Assembly: GCA_000227525.2 (NCBI GenBank)
Contig: AGIG01000007.1
Location: forward strand, 62,001 to 126,000
Length of the DNA stretch: 64,000 nucleotides
Source: a gamma proteobacterium HIMB30
GTDB lineage: Bacteria > Pseudomonadota > Gammaproteobacteria > Pseudomonadales > Litorivicinaceae
Direction: 5' to 3'
A model generated the notes under the pieces. The model saw nothing but the letters and a program-made list of their open reading frames with translations, was not told the origin of the DNA and did not search any database. A program made the position numbers and the translations under genes. Below, piece after piece: positions 1 to 7,932 of the stretch (positions are counted from its first letter, which is position 1; every line of letters starts with the position of its first letter).

Positions 1-177
1 TGCCTCGGTCGACAACGACATCTCATAGGCACCCAACCGCGAATACAGATAAGTGGATCCGCCGAGTGCAACAGCAGTGATGAGTGATGCAATTAAAATC
101 CCTTGCCGACCGAACCCACGCAGTGTCCAAAGAAGTCCCAATAACACGGTGGCTGCAAGTAAACCCATCCAGATCAT
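1..177 (-). CDS. ccmI: CcmI/CycH cytochrome c biogenesis protein, N-terminal part (cut by window edge)
   Basis: Only the first 59 codons are in the window; the frame stays open through position 1. The peptide has two hydrophobic segments (about residues 1-17 and 25-42) separated by a short basic loop (RGFGRQG), the N-terminal layout of CcmI, which presents apocytochrome c to the CcmF/CcmH haem ligase at the periplasmic face of the inner membrane. The start overlaps the ccmH stop as ATGA, so the two are translationally coupled. The identification rests on position at the end of a complete ccmABCDEFGH operon plus this topology; the diagnostic TPR domain lies outside the window. Confidence 0.8.
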   Translation of the reverse strand, partial: MIWMGLLAATVLLGLLWTLRGFGRQGILIASLITAVALGGSTYLYSRLGAYEMSLSTEA

Positions 178-590
178 GTTTGAGATTCTCCGGCTTCAAG
201 TGCTTTTTTCGATTGCCGGATACGTAATCCGACGAAAATACCACCAAGGATCAACAGAACAGCCGGCCCAAACCAGAGGATCAGCGTGTGTTTGTCGAGC
301 GGTGGGTTATAGAGCACATAGCGCCCATATCGCGCCACCATGAACTCTTTAATCTCGTCATCAGTTGCGCCATCCTTTAGCATCCGATAGACCTCAGCCC
401 TCAGATCTCCCGAAATCTCAGCATCAGAGTCTCCAATCGCCTGGTTTTGGCACTTCGGACAACGGAGTTCATAACCAAGTTGACGGAATCGAGCTTCTTG
501 CTCTGGCGAGTCAAATTGGTAAGTCTCAATGGCCGCGTGAAGGCACAACGACACGCTCAACAGGCAGGCGATCAAGATGCTTTTGTTCAT
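174..590 (-). CDS. ccmH: CcmH/CycL cytochrome c maturation thiol oxidoreductase
   Basis: This 138-residue protein has a signal peptide (about 1-19), an LRCPKC redox motif with Cys44 and Cys47, and one C-terminal membrane anchor (about 102-122). In the family this CxxC reduces the apocytochrome haem-binding cysteines in the periplasm, together with CcmG and CcmF. It is the short form of CcmH, without the C-terminal TPR extension found in the E. coli fusion; that part is a separate ccmI here. It overlaps ccmG and ccmI by 4 bp on either side. Confidence 0.93.
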   Translation of the reverse strand: MNKSILIACLLSVSLCLHAAIETYQFDSPEQEARFRQLGYELRCPKCQNQAIGDSDAEISGDLRAEVYRMLKDGATDDEIKEFMVARYGRYVLYNPPLDKHTLILWFGPAVLLILGGIFVGLRIRQSKKALEAGESQT

Positions 591-1105
591 TGAATCGTCT
601 CAAGAACGGGTTGAATTTTTTTCGCATAGACACGGTCGTTGACTTCACCCTGAATGCGCAAATGAATCACGCCGTTTGAATCCACCAAAAATGTCTCTGG
701 CGCACCAGCAACACCCAAATCCAAACCAAGTCGCCCGGTCGGATCAAAGATTTGTAGCGCATAAGGATCACCTAATTTGGCAAGCCAATTTTTTGCAGCT
801 GTTTCTGTGTCCTTATAGTTGAGTCCGACAACTGGCATCTGCTTTGATAACTGAGTCAGATACGGATGTTCAACTTGGCAAGTGATACACCAACTTGCCC
901 ACACATTGAGCAGAAATGGTTGTCTCGGTAATTGCTCACGAGTCAAGCGCTCACCCGTCATCAAGTCGGTTAACTCAAATACCGGGACTGGTTGCCCAAT
1001 GAGCGCGGAGGGCTGTTCATTCGGATCTAAGGAAAGTCCTTTAAAAAAGAATCCCACGAGGATCGCAAAGATACCGAGTGGTAACCAGACCATCAAACGA
1101 TTCAT
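587..1105 (-). CDS. ccmG: CcmG/DsbE periplasmic thiol:disulfide interchange protein
   Basis: This is a 172-residue membrane-anchored thioredoxin-fold protein. The N-terminal anchor spans about residues 5-22. The active site is WCITC (Cys73, Cys76) and a cis-proline loop GAPETFL follows, both characteristic of DsbE. It passes reducing equivalents from DsbD to CcmH or apocytochrome c. The central pair is Ile-Thr, whereas Pro-Thr is common in enterobacterial DsbE, a conservative difference. It overlaps ccmH and ccmF by 4 bp each. Confidence 0.94.
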   Translation of the reverse strand: MNRLMVWLPLGIFAILVGFFFKGLSLDPNEQPSALIGQPVPVFELTDLMTGERLTREQLPRQPFLLNVWASWCITCQVEHPYLTQLSKQMPVVGLNYKDTETAAKNWLAKLGDPYALQIFDPTGRLGLDLGVAGAPETFLVDSNGVIHLRIQGEVNDRVYAKKIQPVLETIQ

Positions 1106-3078
1106 GCAGGCACTTCCTCACCACTGGCCTCACCTTTTTTCACTTCGAATTTTTGGCGGTATCTCCGATCGGTAATTGAGATAAATCCGCCAAGTCCCAT
1201 TAAAAATGCACCTGCCCAGATCCAGTCGACGAAGGGTTTGACCGATAGACGGACCGCCCAATCGCCATCTCCAAGCGGCTCACCCATCGCAATATACAGG
1301 TCGCGTGTCAGTCCCGAATCAATCGATGCCTCGGTCATCACCATGCCCGATGCGTTATAGCGCCGCTTCTGCGGAGTCACTGTTTTGAACAACTGATCAT
1401 CTTCATAAATCTCAAATGTTGCTTGATCTGCGACATAATTCGGTCCGTTGATTACGGCGAGATCCGTCATCCGAACATCATAATTGCCAAGCCGTTGAGC
1501 GTCGCCAACACCCATTCTCAAATCACGGTGTTCCGTATGATTTTCGACCATCACTACGCCGAGGATCATCACCGCCAGACCAAAATGTGCGAACCACATT
1601 CCAATCATGCCTTTCTCGACACGAGCGAGAGTGGTCGCTAGCCCACCATACAGTCCAACTTTCTTCTGAAAATCAACGACAGTGGCGATTGCGAGCCACA
1701 GCGCCAGAGTGACACCAATCGCTGTACCAATTGAATAACTACCAGCCAACAGGCTCGGCCAACCCAAACCCACAAGCACGCTAACGATCAACGTGACGAT
1801 CAAAGGGCGGTACAACTTCGGATCATCGGATTTCCGCCACTTTGCAAGCGGTCCAAATGCCATTCCACTGACCAAAATCGCTGTGAGTGGAACGAATACG
1901 GCGTTAAAGAACGGTGGTCCGACTGACACTTTTCCACCACCAACCGCATCAACTAAAAGAGGATATAGCGTACCCAAAAGAACACTGACTGCCATCACGG
2001 TCAGCACCAGGTTATTGAATAGTAAAAATGACTCTCGCGAGATCCATGCGAACTCACCCGGTTCAGACACTTTGCCCGCCCTGAGTGCATACAAAGTTAA
2101 CGAGCCACCGATCACGACGACCAGAAATCCGAGGATAAAAACGCCTCGCTCCGGATCATTTGCAAATGCGTGGACTGACGTCAATACACCTGACCGGACT
2201 AAAAACGTGCCGAGCAGCGATAACGAAAAGGCAGCAATCGCCAGTAACAACGTCCAACTCCGAAATAACCCCCGTTTTTCCGTCACTGCAAGCGAGTGCA
2301 TCAAAGCGGTTGCAACCAACCACGGAATCAATGATGCATTTTCAACCGGGTCCCAAAACCACCAGCCGCCCCAGCCAAGCTCGTAATAGGCCCACCAACT
2401 ACCGAGCGCAATACCGAGCGTCAGAAATGCCCAAGCCACCGTGGTCCAAGGACGTGACCAGCGGGCCCAGGTTGCATCCAACTGTCCAGAGATTAACGAT
2501 GCCATTGCAAAGGCAAACGCGACTGAGAGTCCAACGTAGCCCATATAAAGCATCGGAGGATGAAAAATTAATCCCGGGTCTTGAAGCAATGGATTGAGAT
2601 CTGCACCATTCCCGGGCGCAAACGGCAAGATGCGGACAAATGGATTACTCGTAAACAGCATGAAGGCGAGAAACCCAACGCTGATCATTCCCATCACTGA
2701 CAAAACCAGGGCTGACATGTGATCGGGAATACCACGACTGAATAAAGCCACCGCCACACCCCAAAATGCAAGGATCAATGCCCACAAAAGAAGCGAACCC
2801 TCGTGCGCACCCCAGACTGCACTCATACGGAAATGCCAGGGCAGATCAAGATTTGAGTTATCTGCGACGTATTTAACGCTGAAATCATGAGTCAGAAAGC
2901 CATACATCAAGACACCGAAGGAGACCGCCAGAGCAAACCCCTGCAGCAAGGCTAGAGGCTTGGCTGTGGCACAAAATCCGTCCTGGCTGGTGAGATATCC
3001 GTATAAAGGAAACACGGCTAAACAGATGGATACAGCGAATGCGAGGACAAGTGCAAAGTGTCCGATTTCAGGAATCAC
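1102..3078 (-). CDS. ccmF: CcmF haem lyase subunit of cytochrome c maturation system I
   Basis: This 658-residue polytopic inner-membrane protein is of normal CcmF length. It carries the haem-handling WWD signature WGGWWFWDPVENA at about residues 236-248, an upstream WGAHEGSLLLW segment near 89-99 and FHPP near 172-175. CcmF with CcmH ligates haem from holo-CcmE to apocytochrome c. Its start touches the ccmE stop (TAATG, 1 bp shared) and its end overlaps ccmG by 4 bp, so translation is coupled. Confidence 0.96.
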   Translation of the reverse strand: MIPEIGHFALVLAFAVSICLAVFPLYGYLTSQDGFCATAKPLALLQGFALAVSFGVLMYGFLTHDFSVKYVADNSNLDLPWHFRMSAVWGAHEGSLLLWALILAFWGVAVALFSRGIPDHMSALVLSVMGMISVGFLAFMLFTSNPFVRILPFAPGNGADLNPLLQDPGLIFHPPMLYMGYVGLSVAFAFAMASLISGQLDATWARWSRPWTTVAWAFLTLGIALGSWWAYYELGWGGWWFWDPVENASLIPWLVATALMHSLAVTEKRGLFRSWTLLLAIAAFSLSLLGTFLVRSGVLTSVHAFANDPERGVFILGFLVVVIGGSLTLYALRAGKVSEPGEFAWISRESFLLFNNLVLTVMAVSVLLGTLYPLLVDAVGGGKVSVGPPFFNAVFVPLTAILVSGMAFGPLAKWRKSDDPKLYRPLIVTLIVSVLVGLGWPSLLAGSYSIGTAIGVTLALWLAIATVVDFQKKVGLYGGLATTLARVEKGMIGMWFAHFGLAVMILGVVMVENHTEHRDLRMGVGDAQRLGNYDVRMTDLAVINGPNYVADQATFEIYEDDQLFKTVTPQKRRYNASGMVMTEASIDSGLTRDLYIAMGEPLGDGDWAVRLSVKPFVDWIWAGAFLMGLGGFISITDRRYRQKFEVKKGEASGEEVPA

Positions 3079-3530
3079 TACTTTTGTCCTCCCATCATCT
3101 GATCAAGTTTTCCGGATTGTCTGAGCGCTTCAGTGACCTCAGGTGGCATGTAGTTTTCATCGTGCTTAGCCAGTACCTCACTTGCCACGAATTGCCCTGA
3201 ATGGATACGACCCTGGACCACCACGCCCTGACCTTCTCTGAATAAATCAGGAAGGATTCCCTCGTAGGTGACGCGCACGTTATGATCAAAATCAGTCACA
3301 TCAAACGCAACCTTGAGGCTCTGCGGATCACGATCTACAGTCCCGTCCGCGACCATTCCGCCCACACGAATCATTTGCGCAGAGGGAGCTTCGCCCTTGG
3401 CAATTTGAGTTGGAGTGAAAAATAGGTTGATGTTTTGACTCAGCGCATACATGACCAAGCCAACCGCAATCCCCAATCCTGAAACCAACCCGAGAATTAT
3501 CAATAAACGTTGCTTGCGTTTAGGATTCAT
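3078..3530 (-). CDS. ccmE: CcmE periplasmic haem chaperone
   Basis: This 150-residue protein has one N-terminal membrane anchor (about 8-28) followed by an OB-fold domain. The covalent haem-attachment motif HxxxY is present as His123-Asp-Glu-Asn-Tyr127. CcmE accepts haem from CcmABCD and hands it to CcmF. The gene overlaps ccmD by 11 bp. Nothing is unusual apart from the compact packing. Confidence 0.95.
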   Translation of the reverse strand: MNPKRKQRLLIILGLVSGLGIAVGLVMYALSQNINLFFTPTQIAKGEAPSAQMIRVGGMVADGTVDRDPQSLKVAFDVTDFDHNVRVTYEGILPDLFREGQGVVVQGRIHSGQFVASEVLAKHDENYMPPEVTEALRQSGKLDQMMGGQK

Positions 3531-3711
3531 GCGTCTCCTCTCGTTCCAAATTCCGTTGAATCATACGTACCGCCCGACGGTGCTGACGCGCATTCGCGAA
3601 CGTCAACCCACCGAGGACTAAAACACCGAGTCCATAAATGGGCCACACATAGATACCGTGAGGCGCCATCTCAAAAAATGCCGTAAGGGAAGCGAACTGG
3701 AACTCAAGCAC
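3520..3711 (-). CDS. ccmD: CcmD small membrane protein of haem export
   Basis: This is a 63-residue protein with a single membrane helix (about 20-40), a short basic cytoplasmic tail and an acidic C-terminus, the usual CcmD layout. CcmD helps release holo-CcmE from the CcmABC complex. Sequence conservation is low in this family, so the call rests on length, topology and its place between ccmC and ccmE. It overlaps ccmC by 8 bp and ccmE by 11 bp. Confidence 0.88.
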   Translation of the reverse strand: MLEFQFASLTAFFEMAPHGIYVWPIYGLGVLVLGGLTFANARQHRRAVRMIQRNLEREETHES

Positions 3712-4444
3712 GACTGACCAACTCCCTCACCCAGGCAGAACGACGCTCCCGCTCGAGAACAATGGCTCGCATTGAGCCGAGGATCAGATAGGCAGCAGCA
3801 ATGTAATACCCAAGAATGTTAGTCAACAGCGGGACCCACATTGAGGCTGGCATCGCCGGCTTTTCTGTGAGTTTCAGACTTGCTGGCTGATGCAATGTAT
3901 TCCACCACTCGACCGAATATTTGATGATCGGTAGATTCACAACGCCGACCAAAACCAAAATCCCGCAAGCCTTACCCGCCTGATCAGGGTCTTGGATTGC
4001 AGCCCGTAGGCCAATGACCCCAAGATACAAAAATGCCAAAATCAGCATGGAGGTTAACCGTGCATCCCAGACCCAATAGGTGCCCCATGTCGGTTTACCC
4101 CAGACCGCACCGCTGATGAGTGACAGCGCTGTGAAAGCAAAACCCATGACCGCAATGGATTGCATCGCCACATCAGCGAGTTTCATTTTCCAAACGAACA
4201 ACACCACAGCGCAGACGGCCATTGCCGCATACAGCGCTTGAGCCAGAAAAGCGACTGGTACATGCAGATAAATGATGCGATAACTATTGCCCTGCTGATA
4301 ATCAACCGGCGCCAACGCAAGCCCCCAAAAAGAACCCGTTATCAGAAGAGTCAGTGCCAACCAACCACAAACCAGTTGCCAGCGGCCTGCGCGCTCATAG
4401 AACCATCGGGGTGAACCCCATTGATGAAACCAACGCCAACCCAT
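3704..4444 (-). CDS. ccmC: CcmC haem-handling membrane protein
   Basis: This 246-residue, six-helix inner-membrane protein carries the tryptophan-rich signature WGTYWVWD at residues 120-127 and a His61-Val-Pro periplasmic loop; a second conserved His lies further on. CcmC binds haem at the outer face and attaches it to CcmE. The C-terminal tail is basic. The start shares one base with the ccmB stop. Confidence 0.95.
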   Translation of the reverse strand: MGWRWFHQWGSPRWFYERAGRWQLVCGWLALTLLITGSFWGLALAPVDYQQGNSYRIIYLHVPVAFLAQALYAAMAVCAVVLFVWKMKLADVAMQSIAVMGFAFTALSLISGAVWGKPTWGTYWVWDARLTSMLILAFLYLGVIGLRAAIQDPDQAGKACGILVLVGVVNLPIIKYSVEWWNTLHQPASLKLTEKPAMPASMWVPLLTNILGYYIAAAYLILGSMRAIVLERERRSAWVRELVSRA

Positions 4445-5118
4445 TAGTTAGAACCTCCAATATTCAATCGAATTGCCGCAGAGACCGCGATCGGAACAAG
4501 AGTCGCCGCAACCACACTAAACGCTCCCAGCAATGCCAATAAGGGCAGTGTGTCAGAACCATCCATGGCTCGAATCAAGACGCCTGCCGCCAGTATAACC
4601 ACCGGCACGAACAAAGGCATCATGACTAAGACGCCTAGGATACCAGATCGAGACGACCCAAGGGTAAGCGCGGCACCCAGTCCAGAAAAACAGGTCAAGG
4701 CAGGTGTCGCTATGACCAGCGTTACTAACAGTGCCAATAGCACGTCTGTCGGCACGGACAGCATGATCCCAGCAATTGGTGTAATCAGAATTAAGGGCAG
4801 TACATGAAAAAGCCAATGCGCGATTAACTTAAGGCCAACCAGCCATGCCAACGGTCGATCCAGAAATAGCCATTGCTCTAGTACGCCATCAGAAAAATCG
4901 GATTGAAATAAATGCTCCGTATTTAATAGCAGTGCGAGCAAAGTGGCCACCCAGATCATTGCCGAACCGATTTCCGACAACAAATCCGAGTCCGGTGCCA
5001 GTGCAAGTGGCACCATTGAAATCACCAACATGAGAAACCACATGGGCTTGAATATGTCCCCGGGCCGAGCTGCAATCAGCTTCAACTCCCGAGTCAACAT
5101 CCGTCGTTCAAGTGACAT
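4444..5118 (-). CDS. ccmB: CcmB membrane subunit of the CcmAB ABC complex
   Basis: This is a 224-residue protein of about six membrane helices, the CcmB/CycW permease. I place the start at the ATG at 5118, which gives the family-typical beginning (MSLERRMLTRE). A longer in-frame reading to 5265 would run deep into ccmA and adds nothing CcmB-like. The gene overlaps the 3' end of ccmA by 11 bp. CcmAB uses ATP to release haem-loaded CcmE from CcmCD. Confidence 0.93.
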   Translation of the reverse strand: MSLERRMLTRELKLIAARPGDIFKPMWFLMLVISMVPLALAPDSDLLSEIGSAMIWVATLLALLLNTEHLFQSDFSDGVLEQWLFLDRPLAWLVGLKLIAHWLFHVLPLILITPIAGIMLSVPTDVLLALLVTLVIATPALTCFSGLGAALTLGSSRSGILGVLVMMPLFVPVVILAAGVLIRAMDGSDTLPLLALLGAFSVVAATLVPIAVSAAIRLNIGGSN

Positions 5119-5716
5119 GACCAAGTTCCAATGTGGTGTATTTGAGTGATTGTGGTGGTTGGTGAGTGGTGAAAAGACAAATCCCTCCTGCGGCAGCATG
5201 CGCAGTGATTCGTGCATCCAGCGTTTTGACCATCTCGACATCAAGTGCCGTGTAAGGCTCATCAAGAATCCAGATTGGGGACTCTACACACCATAGACGT
5301 GCTAACGCACACCGCCTCCCTTGGCCCTGCGAAAGCTCTTTGACGAGCGAGTCATGATACCCTTTCAAGCCAACATCACCGAGCGCTCGCTTCAAGTGAT
5401 CGTCATCAGATCCCGTCAGAAATTTTAAGTTGTCCAATACGGTCAAGTCCTTGGTGACCTGGGGCTTATGACCGATGTAAAGAATTTGCTCCAAGCACTC
5501 GGTCAGGGGCGATTGATTCATCCGAATCGCCCCCGTTTGAATTTCGAAAAGTCCTGCTATCATTCGTAACAGAGTCGTTTTACCCGCACCATTGGGCCCT
5601 GCAACACGCAGAATTTGCCCTGAACTGAGTGTCATTGATAAATTTTTGAACAATAAGCGATCATCACGCTCACAACTGAGTTCAGAAATTTCGATATCAA
5701 TCGGCTCAAAAATCAT
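5108..5716 (-). CDS. ccmA: CcmA ATP-binding subunit of the haem-handling ABC complex
   Basis: This 202-residue ABC ATPase has Walker A GPNGAGKTT (40-48), an LSQGQ signature (128-132), Walker B IWILDEP (148-154) and a late His in TTHQPP. It is first in the ccmABCDEFGHI operon, which reads leftwards. No strong Shine-Dalgarno sequence precedes the ATG. It is divergent from tRNA-Arg(CCT), with 86 bp between them holding any promoters. Confidence 0.95.
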   Translation of the reverse strand: MIFEPIDIEISELSCERDDRLLFKNLSMTLSSGQILRVAGPNGAGKTTLLRMIAGLFEIQTGAIRMNQSPLTECLEQILYIGHKPQVTKDLTVLDNLKFLTGSDDDHLKRALGDVGLKGYHDSLVKELSQGQGRRCALARLWCVESPIWILDEPYTALDVEMVKTLDARITAHAAAGGICLFTTHQPPQSLKYTTLELGHVT

Positions 5717-5802
5717 GGCAGGAGTGTACCGGAAACAGAGACTGGGACTCGAGGGAAGACTCGTGATAACCTCGCGATCAATAATAACAACGACCCAGCG
5801 AT

Positions 5803-5879
5803 GTCCCGGTAGCTCAGTCGGATAGAGCGGCCGCCTCCTAAGCGGCAGGTCACAGGTTCGATTCCTGTTCGGGACACCA
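5803..5879 (+). tRNA. tRNA-Arg (anticodon CCT)
   Basis: The 77-nt cloverleaf starts GTCCCGG and ends in an encoded CCA. The acceptor stem pairs over seven positions with one G-T wobble. The anticodon arm is GCCGC-CTCCTAA-GCGGC, giving anticodon CCT, and the T loop is GGTTCGATT. It decodes the rare AGG codon. It stands alone, with no tRNA neighbour. Confidence 0.96.
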
Positions 5880-5909
5880 TTGATTCAGTTTTTAACGATC
5901 GACTCTTAA

Positions 5910-5974
5910 GCACTCGGTCATCGAATAATCGAGTGCCTCAAGGATAGAGAATCATCGACCACGAGGCACTCGAT
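5910..5974. repeat. Competing inverted repeats downstream of tRNA-Arg(CCT)
   Basis: The heptamer GCACTCG occurs three times in alternating orientation. Positions 5910-5916 can pair with 5930-5936, or the 12-bp arm at 5928-5939 can pair perfectly with 5963-5974. The two hairpins exclude each other. No T-run follows, so neither is a classical terminator. The element sits between the tRNA and the stop of the small lipoprotein gene on the other strand. Confidence 0.5.
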
Positions 5975-5983
5975 GCAAAGTGT

Positions 5984-6181
5984 TTAGAACCAAGACAGTG
6001 GGTTCCACCAAGTGCTGCCGTCCTCATCTGCATCAGATTCAGCTTTGGAATCCTCGGCCGTCGTCTCCGAATTCTCAGCACCGATCTGAGCCCATTCAGG
6101 AGCTATCGAGTTATAGGACGCACAACCACTGAGGGAGATCAACAGCAGCGCAAGAACAGACGGAGTCACCAGTTTTTTCAT
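5984..6181 (-). CDS. Small secreted lipoprotein, function unknown
   Basis: This is a 65-residue protein starting MKKLVTP. It has a short basic N-terminus, a hydrophobic stretch and the lipobox LSGC (Cys20). The mature part is short and very acidic (many Asp and Glu) and ends in an aromatic WWNPLSWF tail. The call of an exported lipid-anchored protein comes from the signal sequence. I chose the ATG at 6181 because it starts the signal peptide directly; longer in-frame starts add unrelated residues. I recognise no family. Confidence 0.65.
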   Translation of the reverse strand: MKKLVTPSVLALLLISLSGCASYNSIAPEWAQIGAENSETTAEDSKAESDADEDGSTWWNPLSWF

Positions 6182-6301
6182 AGGGTCATATCTCATTAGG
6201 TCGTATCCACGAAGCATACACCAAACAAGCGCCTGGCTGTTAAGTACTGCTCGCATTTGGAGGACTCATCATTGAAGGCTATCGGTCAAAAGGATGGCAG
6301 G

Positions 6302-6348
6302 GATGGGTCTAGAACAGAGACTCCTTGCTCTGAAAGCCTAGACCCATC
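6302..6348. repeat. Nested hairpin in intergenic space
   Basis: The arms GATGGGTCTAG (6302-6312) and CTAGACCCATC (6338-6348) are perfect complements over 11 bp. They enclose a second stem, CAGAG (6315-6319) with CTCTG (6328-6332). No T-tract follows on either strand. It lies in the 302-bp space between the small lipoprotein gene and the orphan membrane protein, which holds nothing else I can name. It could be an RNA structure or an old repeat element. Confidence 0.5.
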
Positions 6349-6483
6349 AGATAACCACGGAAGGTATCCTTTCCCGCCGAGGCGAAGATTAATATGATTG
6401 ATCAGCAGTGATAAATAATCCTTTTGTCTGGACAGAAATCTCCTCTGCGACAGCATGTTCAAAATGAGGACTGAGGGTGTTGA

Positions 6484-7035
6484 TCAGGTTTTCGCCAAAC
6501 ATAAAAAACCCGTGATTAAAAAGAACCCGCTTGGTACGACAATGAACGGGTAATTGAGATCGATGTTTGAGCCTGATGCGACAAGCGCGATTTCCATATC
6601 AGGTTTAGCCAGATTCGAGTAAAACGCATTATCAGAGCGAGAAAAAATTCCATAAGCCCACGAGGGTAAATATTGAAACTGGGGCTTCTGGAAATTCTTG
6701 ACAAGTACGTTGGCAACGATCGTGATGATCAGAAAACTCGTAATAAAAGCGAACGCACAATAATTCGCAAAGCTTTCAGAATAGGAGATTTTACCCTGAA
6801 GTCTTCTCGCGATCGTCAAATCGTCGGACTCGATAACGTGCATTGCTTTTAACCGACTCTTGATGAGAGCACGCAGTAGATACAGGCCCGGAATGGCACC
6901 CGCCAAAGAAAAACACAAATAGGAGTTTGCGTTCTGATAGACGATCTCGTGGGAAATAATACCAACGAGCAACCCGAGGAGCGCAGAGGTGCCAATTGGT
7001 TTTTCAGCCGTCTCATCATTCTGAATATCAGCCAT
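6484..7035 (-). CDS. Four-helix membrane protein of unknown function
   Basis: This 183-residue protein has hydrophobic segments near residues 17-33, 40-56, 92-112 and 163-181. A charged cytoplasmic-type loop follows the second segment, and a longer polar loop rich in aromatic residues lies between the third and fourth. I do not recognise the family. Neighbours are also uncharacterised and point in the same direction, but gaps of about 150-300 bp argue against one tight operon. The ATG at 7035 is the natural start of the reading frame. Confidence 0.6.
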   Translation of the reverse strand: MADIQNDETAEKPIGTSALLGLLVGIISHEIVYQNANSYLCFSLAGAIPGLYLLRALIKSRLKAMHVIESDDLTIARRLQGKISYSESFANYCAFAFITSFLIITIVANVLVKNFQKPQFQYLPSWAYGIFSRSDNAFYSNLAKPDMEIALVASGSNIDLNYPFIVVPSGFFLITGFLCLAKT

Positions 7036-7185
7036 TTCGGCCTCGTCCCTGCCCGGCTCTGAACCTACAAGGTTTCAGAAACAGAGACAACGCAGGCTTG
7101 CCGGGTGATCAATATACCGCGCGTCCGTGACGTTTGATTTCAATCGGTCAACCTGAACAACAATGGCCTTAAGCCACTACTGTGC

Positions 7186-7341
7186 TTAGAATCGGATACC
7201 CAACAAAAATCGGGCGATCAGGCCCTTCCGACCAACCTCGTGACTTGATAGCGATTTCTTCCATCGCTTCGCTTTGATTTCTTGGTTCGCGAGACGTTCA
7301 TACGAACGAACAACCGCTCGACCGACACCAACTGGGATCAT
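7186..7341 (-). CDS. Small basic protein (51 residues), unknown function
   Basis: I start this at the ATG at 7341 because it is preceded by a near-perfect Shine-Dalgarno (GGAGGTG, spacing about 6). The product is strongly basic (many Arg and Lys) and ends in hydrophobic RFLLGIRF. It has no signal peptide or clear membrane helix and no family I know. It diverges from the XRE regulator gene across a repeat-rich intergenic region, so it is a candidate target of that regulator. Confidence 0.5.
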   Translation of the reverse strand: MIPVGVGRAVVRSYERLANQEIKAKRWKKSLSSHEVGRKGLIARFLLGIRF

Positions 7342-7692
7342 GATTAACACCTCCAACTTGTTATTCTCTTCGCATAATACACGCACAAAATGCATAATGC
7401 AAATAGTGCGCTCAAAAAATTACATTATAATTCAAAGAGATTCTTAATTAATACGCATTATTTGCGATCAAAAGAAATGAGGTGCCCTCTCTATAATCGG
7501 CATCAAGTTTCCGTTACGAGGCTCAATCGACCATCATTTTCGATTCAAAAAACTGATGGTTTAAAGCGCCTTCGGACAATATAGACGTCAATTAATGCGC
7601 ATTTTGTGCGCTTAATTGTCACGGAAATTTCACAAAATCACCGGGCCAACTGTTGATAATGTTGTCGCATCTCAGAAGGTTGAGCCGATCAC
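7342..7692. promoter_or_regulatory. Divergent control region with four CGCA-N5-TGCG operator-like sites
   Basis: This 351-bp AT-rich region separates the 51-residue protein gene from the XRE regulator gene. Sites fitting CGCA-N5-TGCG occur at 7454-7466 and 7598-7610 (exact), and at 7382-7394 and 7398-7410 (one mismatch each). Spacers are AT-rich. The 7598-7610 site sits inside a larger imperfect palindrome at 7589-7618 (12-bp arms with one bulged base). Repetition of one dyad at four places next to a helix-turn-helix gene suggests operators; that link is inference. Confidence 0.55.
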
Positions 7693-7920
7693 ATGAAACC
7701 CAGCGAATTCAAGGCCTGGCGCAAAGACAATCAATTGACTCAAGAGCAGGCAGCTAAAAAGCTCGGCCTGAAAAAACGGATGATTCAATATTACGAGAAA
7801 GGGAAACGAGACGGCAAAGATTTTAAAATTCCCAAAACGACAGAGTTGGCGTGCTACGCTCTTTCGGTGGGGATCGAACACTATTTTGGCCCACAGTCGT
7901 TGAACAGTGATGAGCAATAA
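7693..7920 (+). CDS. XRE/Cro-type helix-turn-helix regulator
   Basis: This is a 75-residue single-domain DNA-binding protein. The helix-turn-helix covers about residues 8-35 (LTQEQAAKKLGLKKRMIQYYE), the usual order of lambda-Cro-like domains. The C-terminus is a short acidic tail with no sensor domain. AGAAGG lies about 12 bases before the ATG. The length and lack of an effector domain fit an autoregulator or an antitoxin-like factor, but no toxin gene sits beside it. Confidence 0.75.
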   Translation: MKPSEFKAWRKDNQLTQEQAAKKLGLKKRMIQYYEKGKRDGKDFKIPKTTELACYALSVGIEHYFGPQSLNSDEQ

Positions 7921-7932
7921 CCCGCCGACTAC

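Noticed and set aside
1793-2386. A 197-codon frame opposite ccmF
   Set aside because: It lies wholly antisense to the clear ccmF gene; the same holds for other long shadow frames such as 43810-44241 and 50110-50580.
5713-5913. A 66-codon minus-strand frame across tRNA-Arg(CCT)
   Set aside because: It contains the RTGIEPVTC-type peptide that results from reading tRNA antisense; not a gene.
7390-7584. A 64-codon frame on the plus strand in the gap before the XRE gene
   Set aside because: It lies over the operator-like dyads, has no ribosome site and a composition unlike a protein; it is chance in AT-rich DNA.
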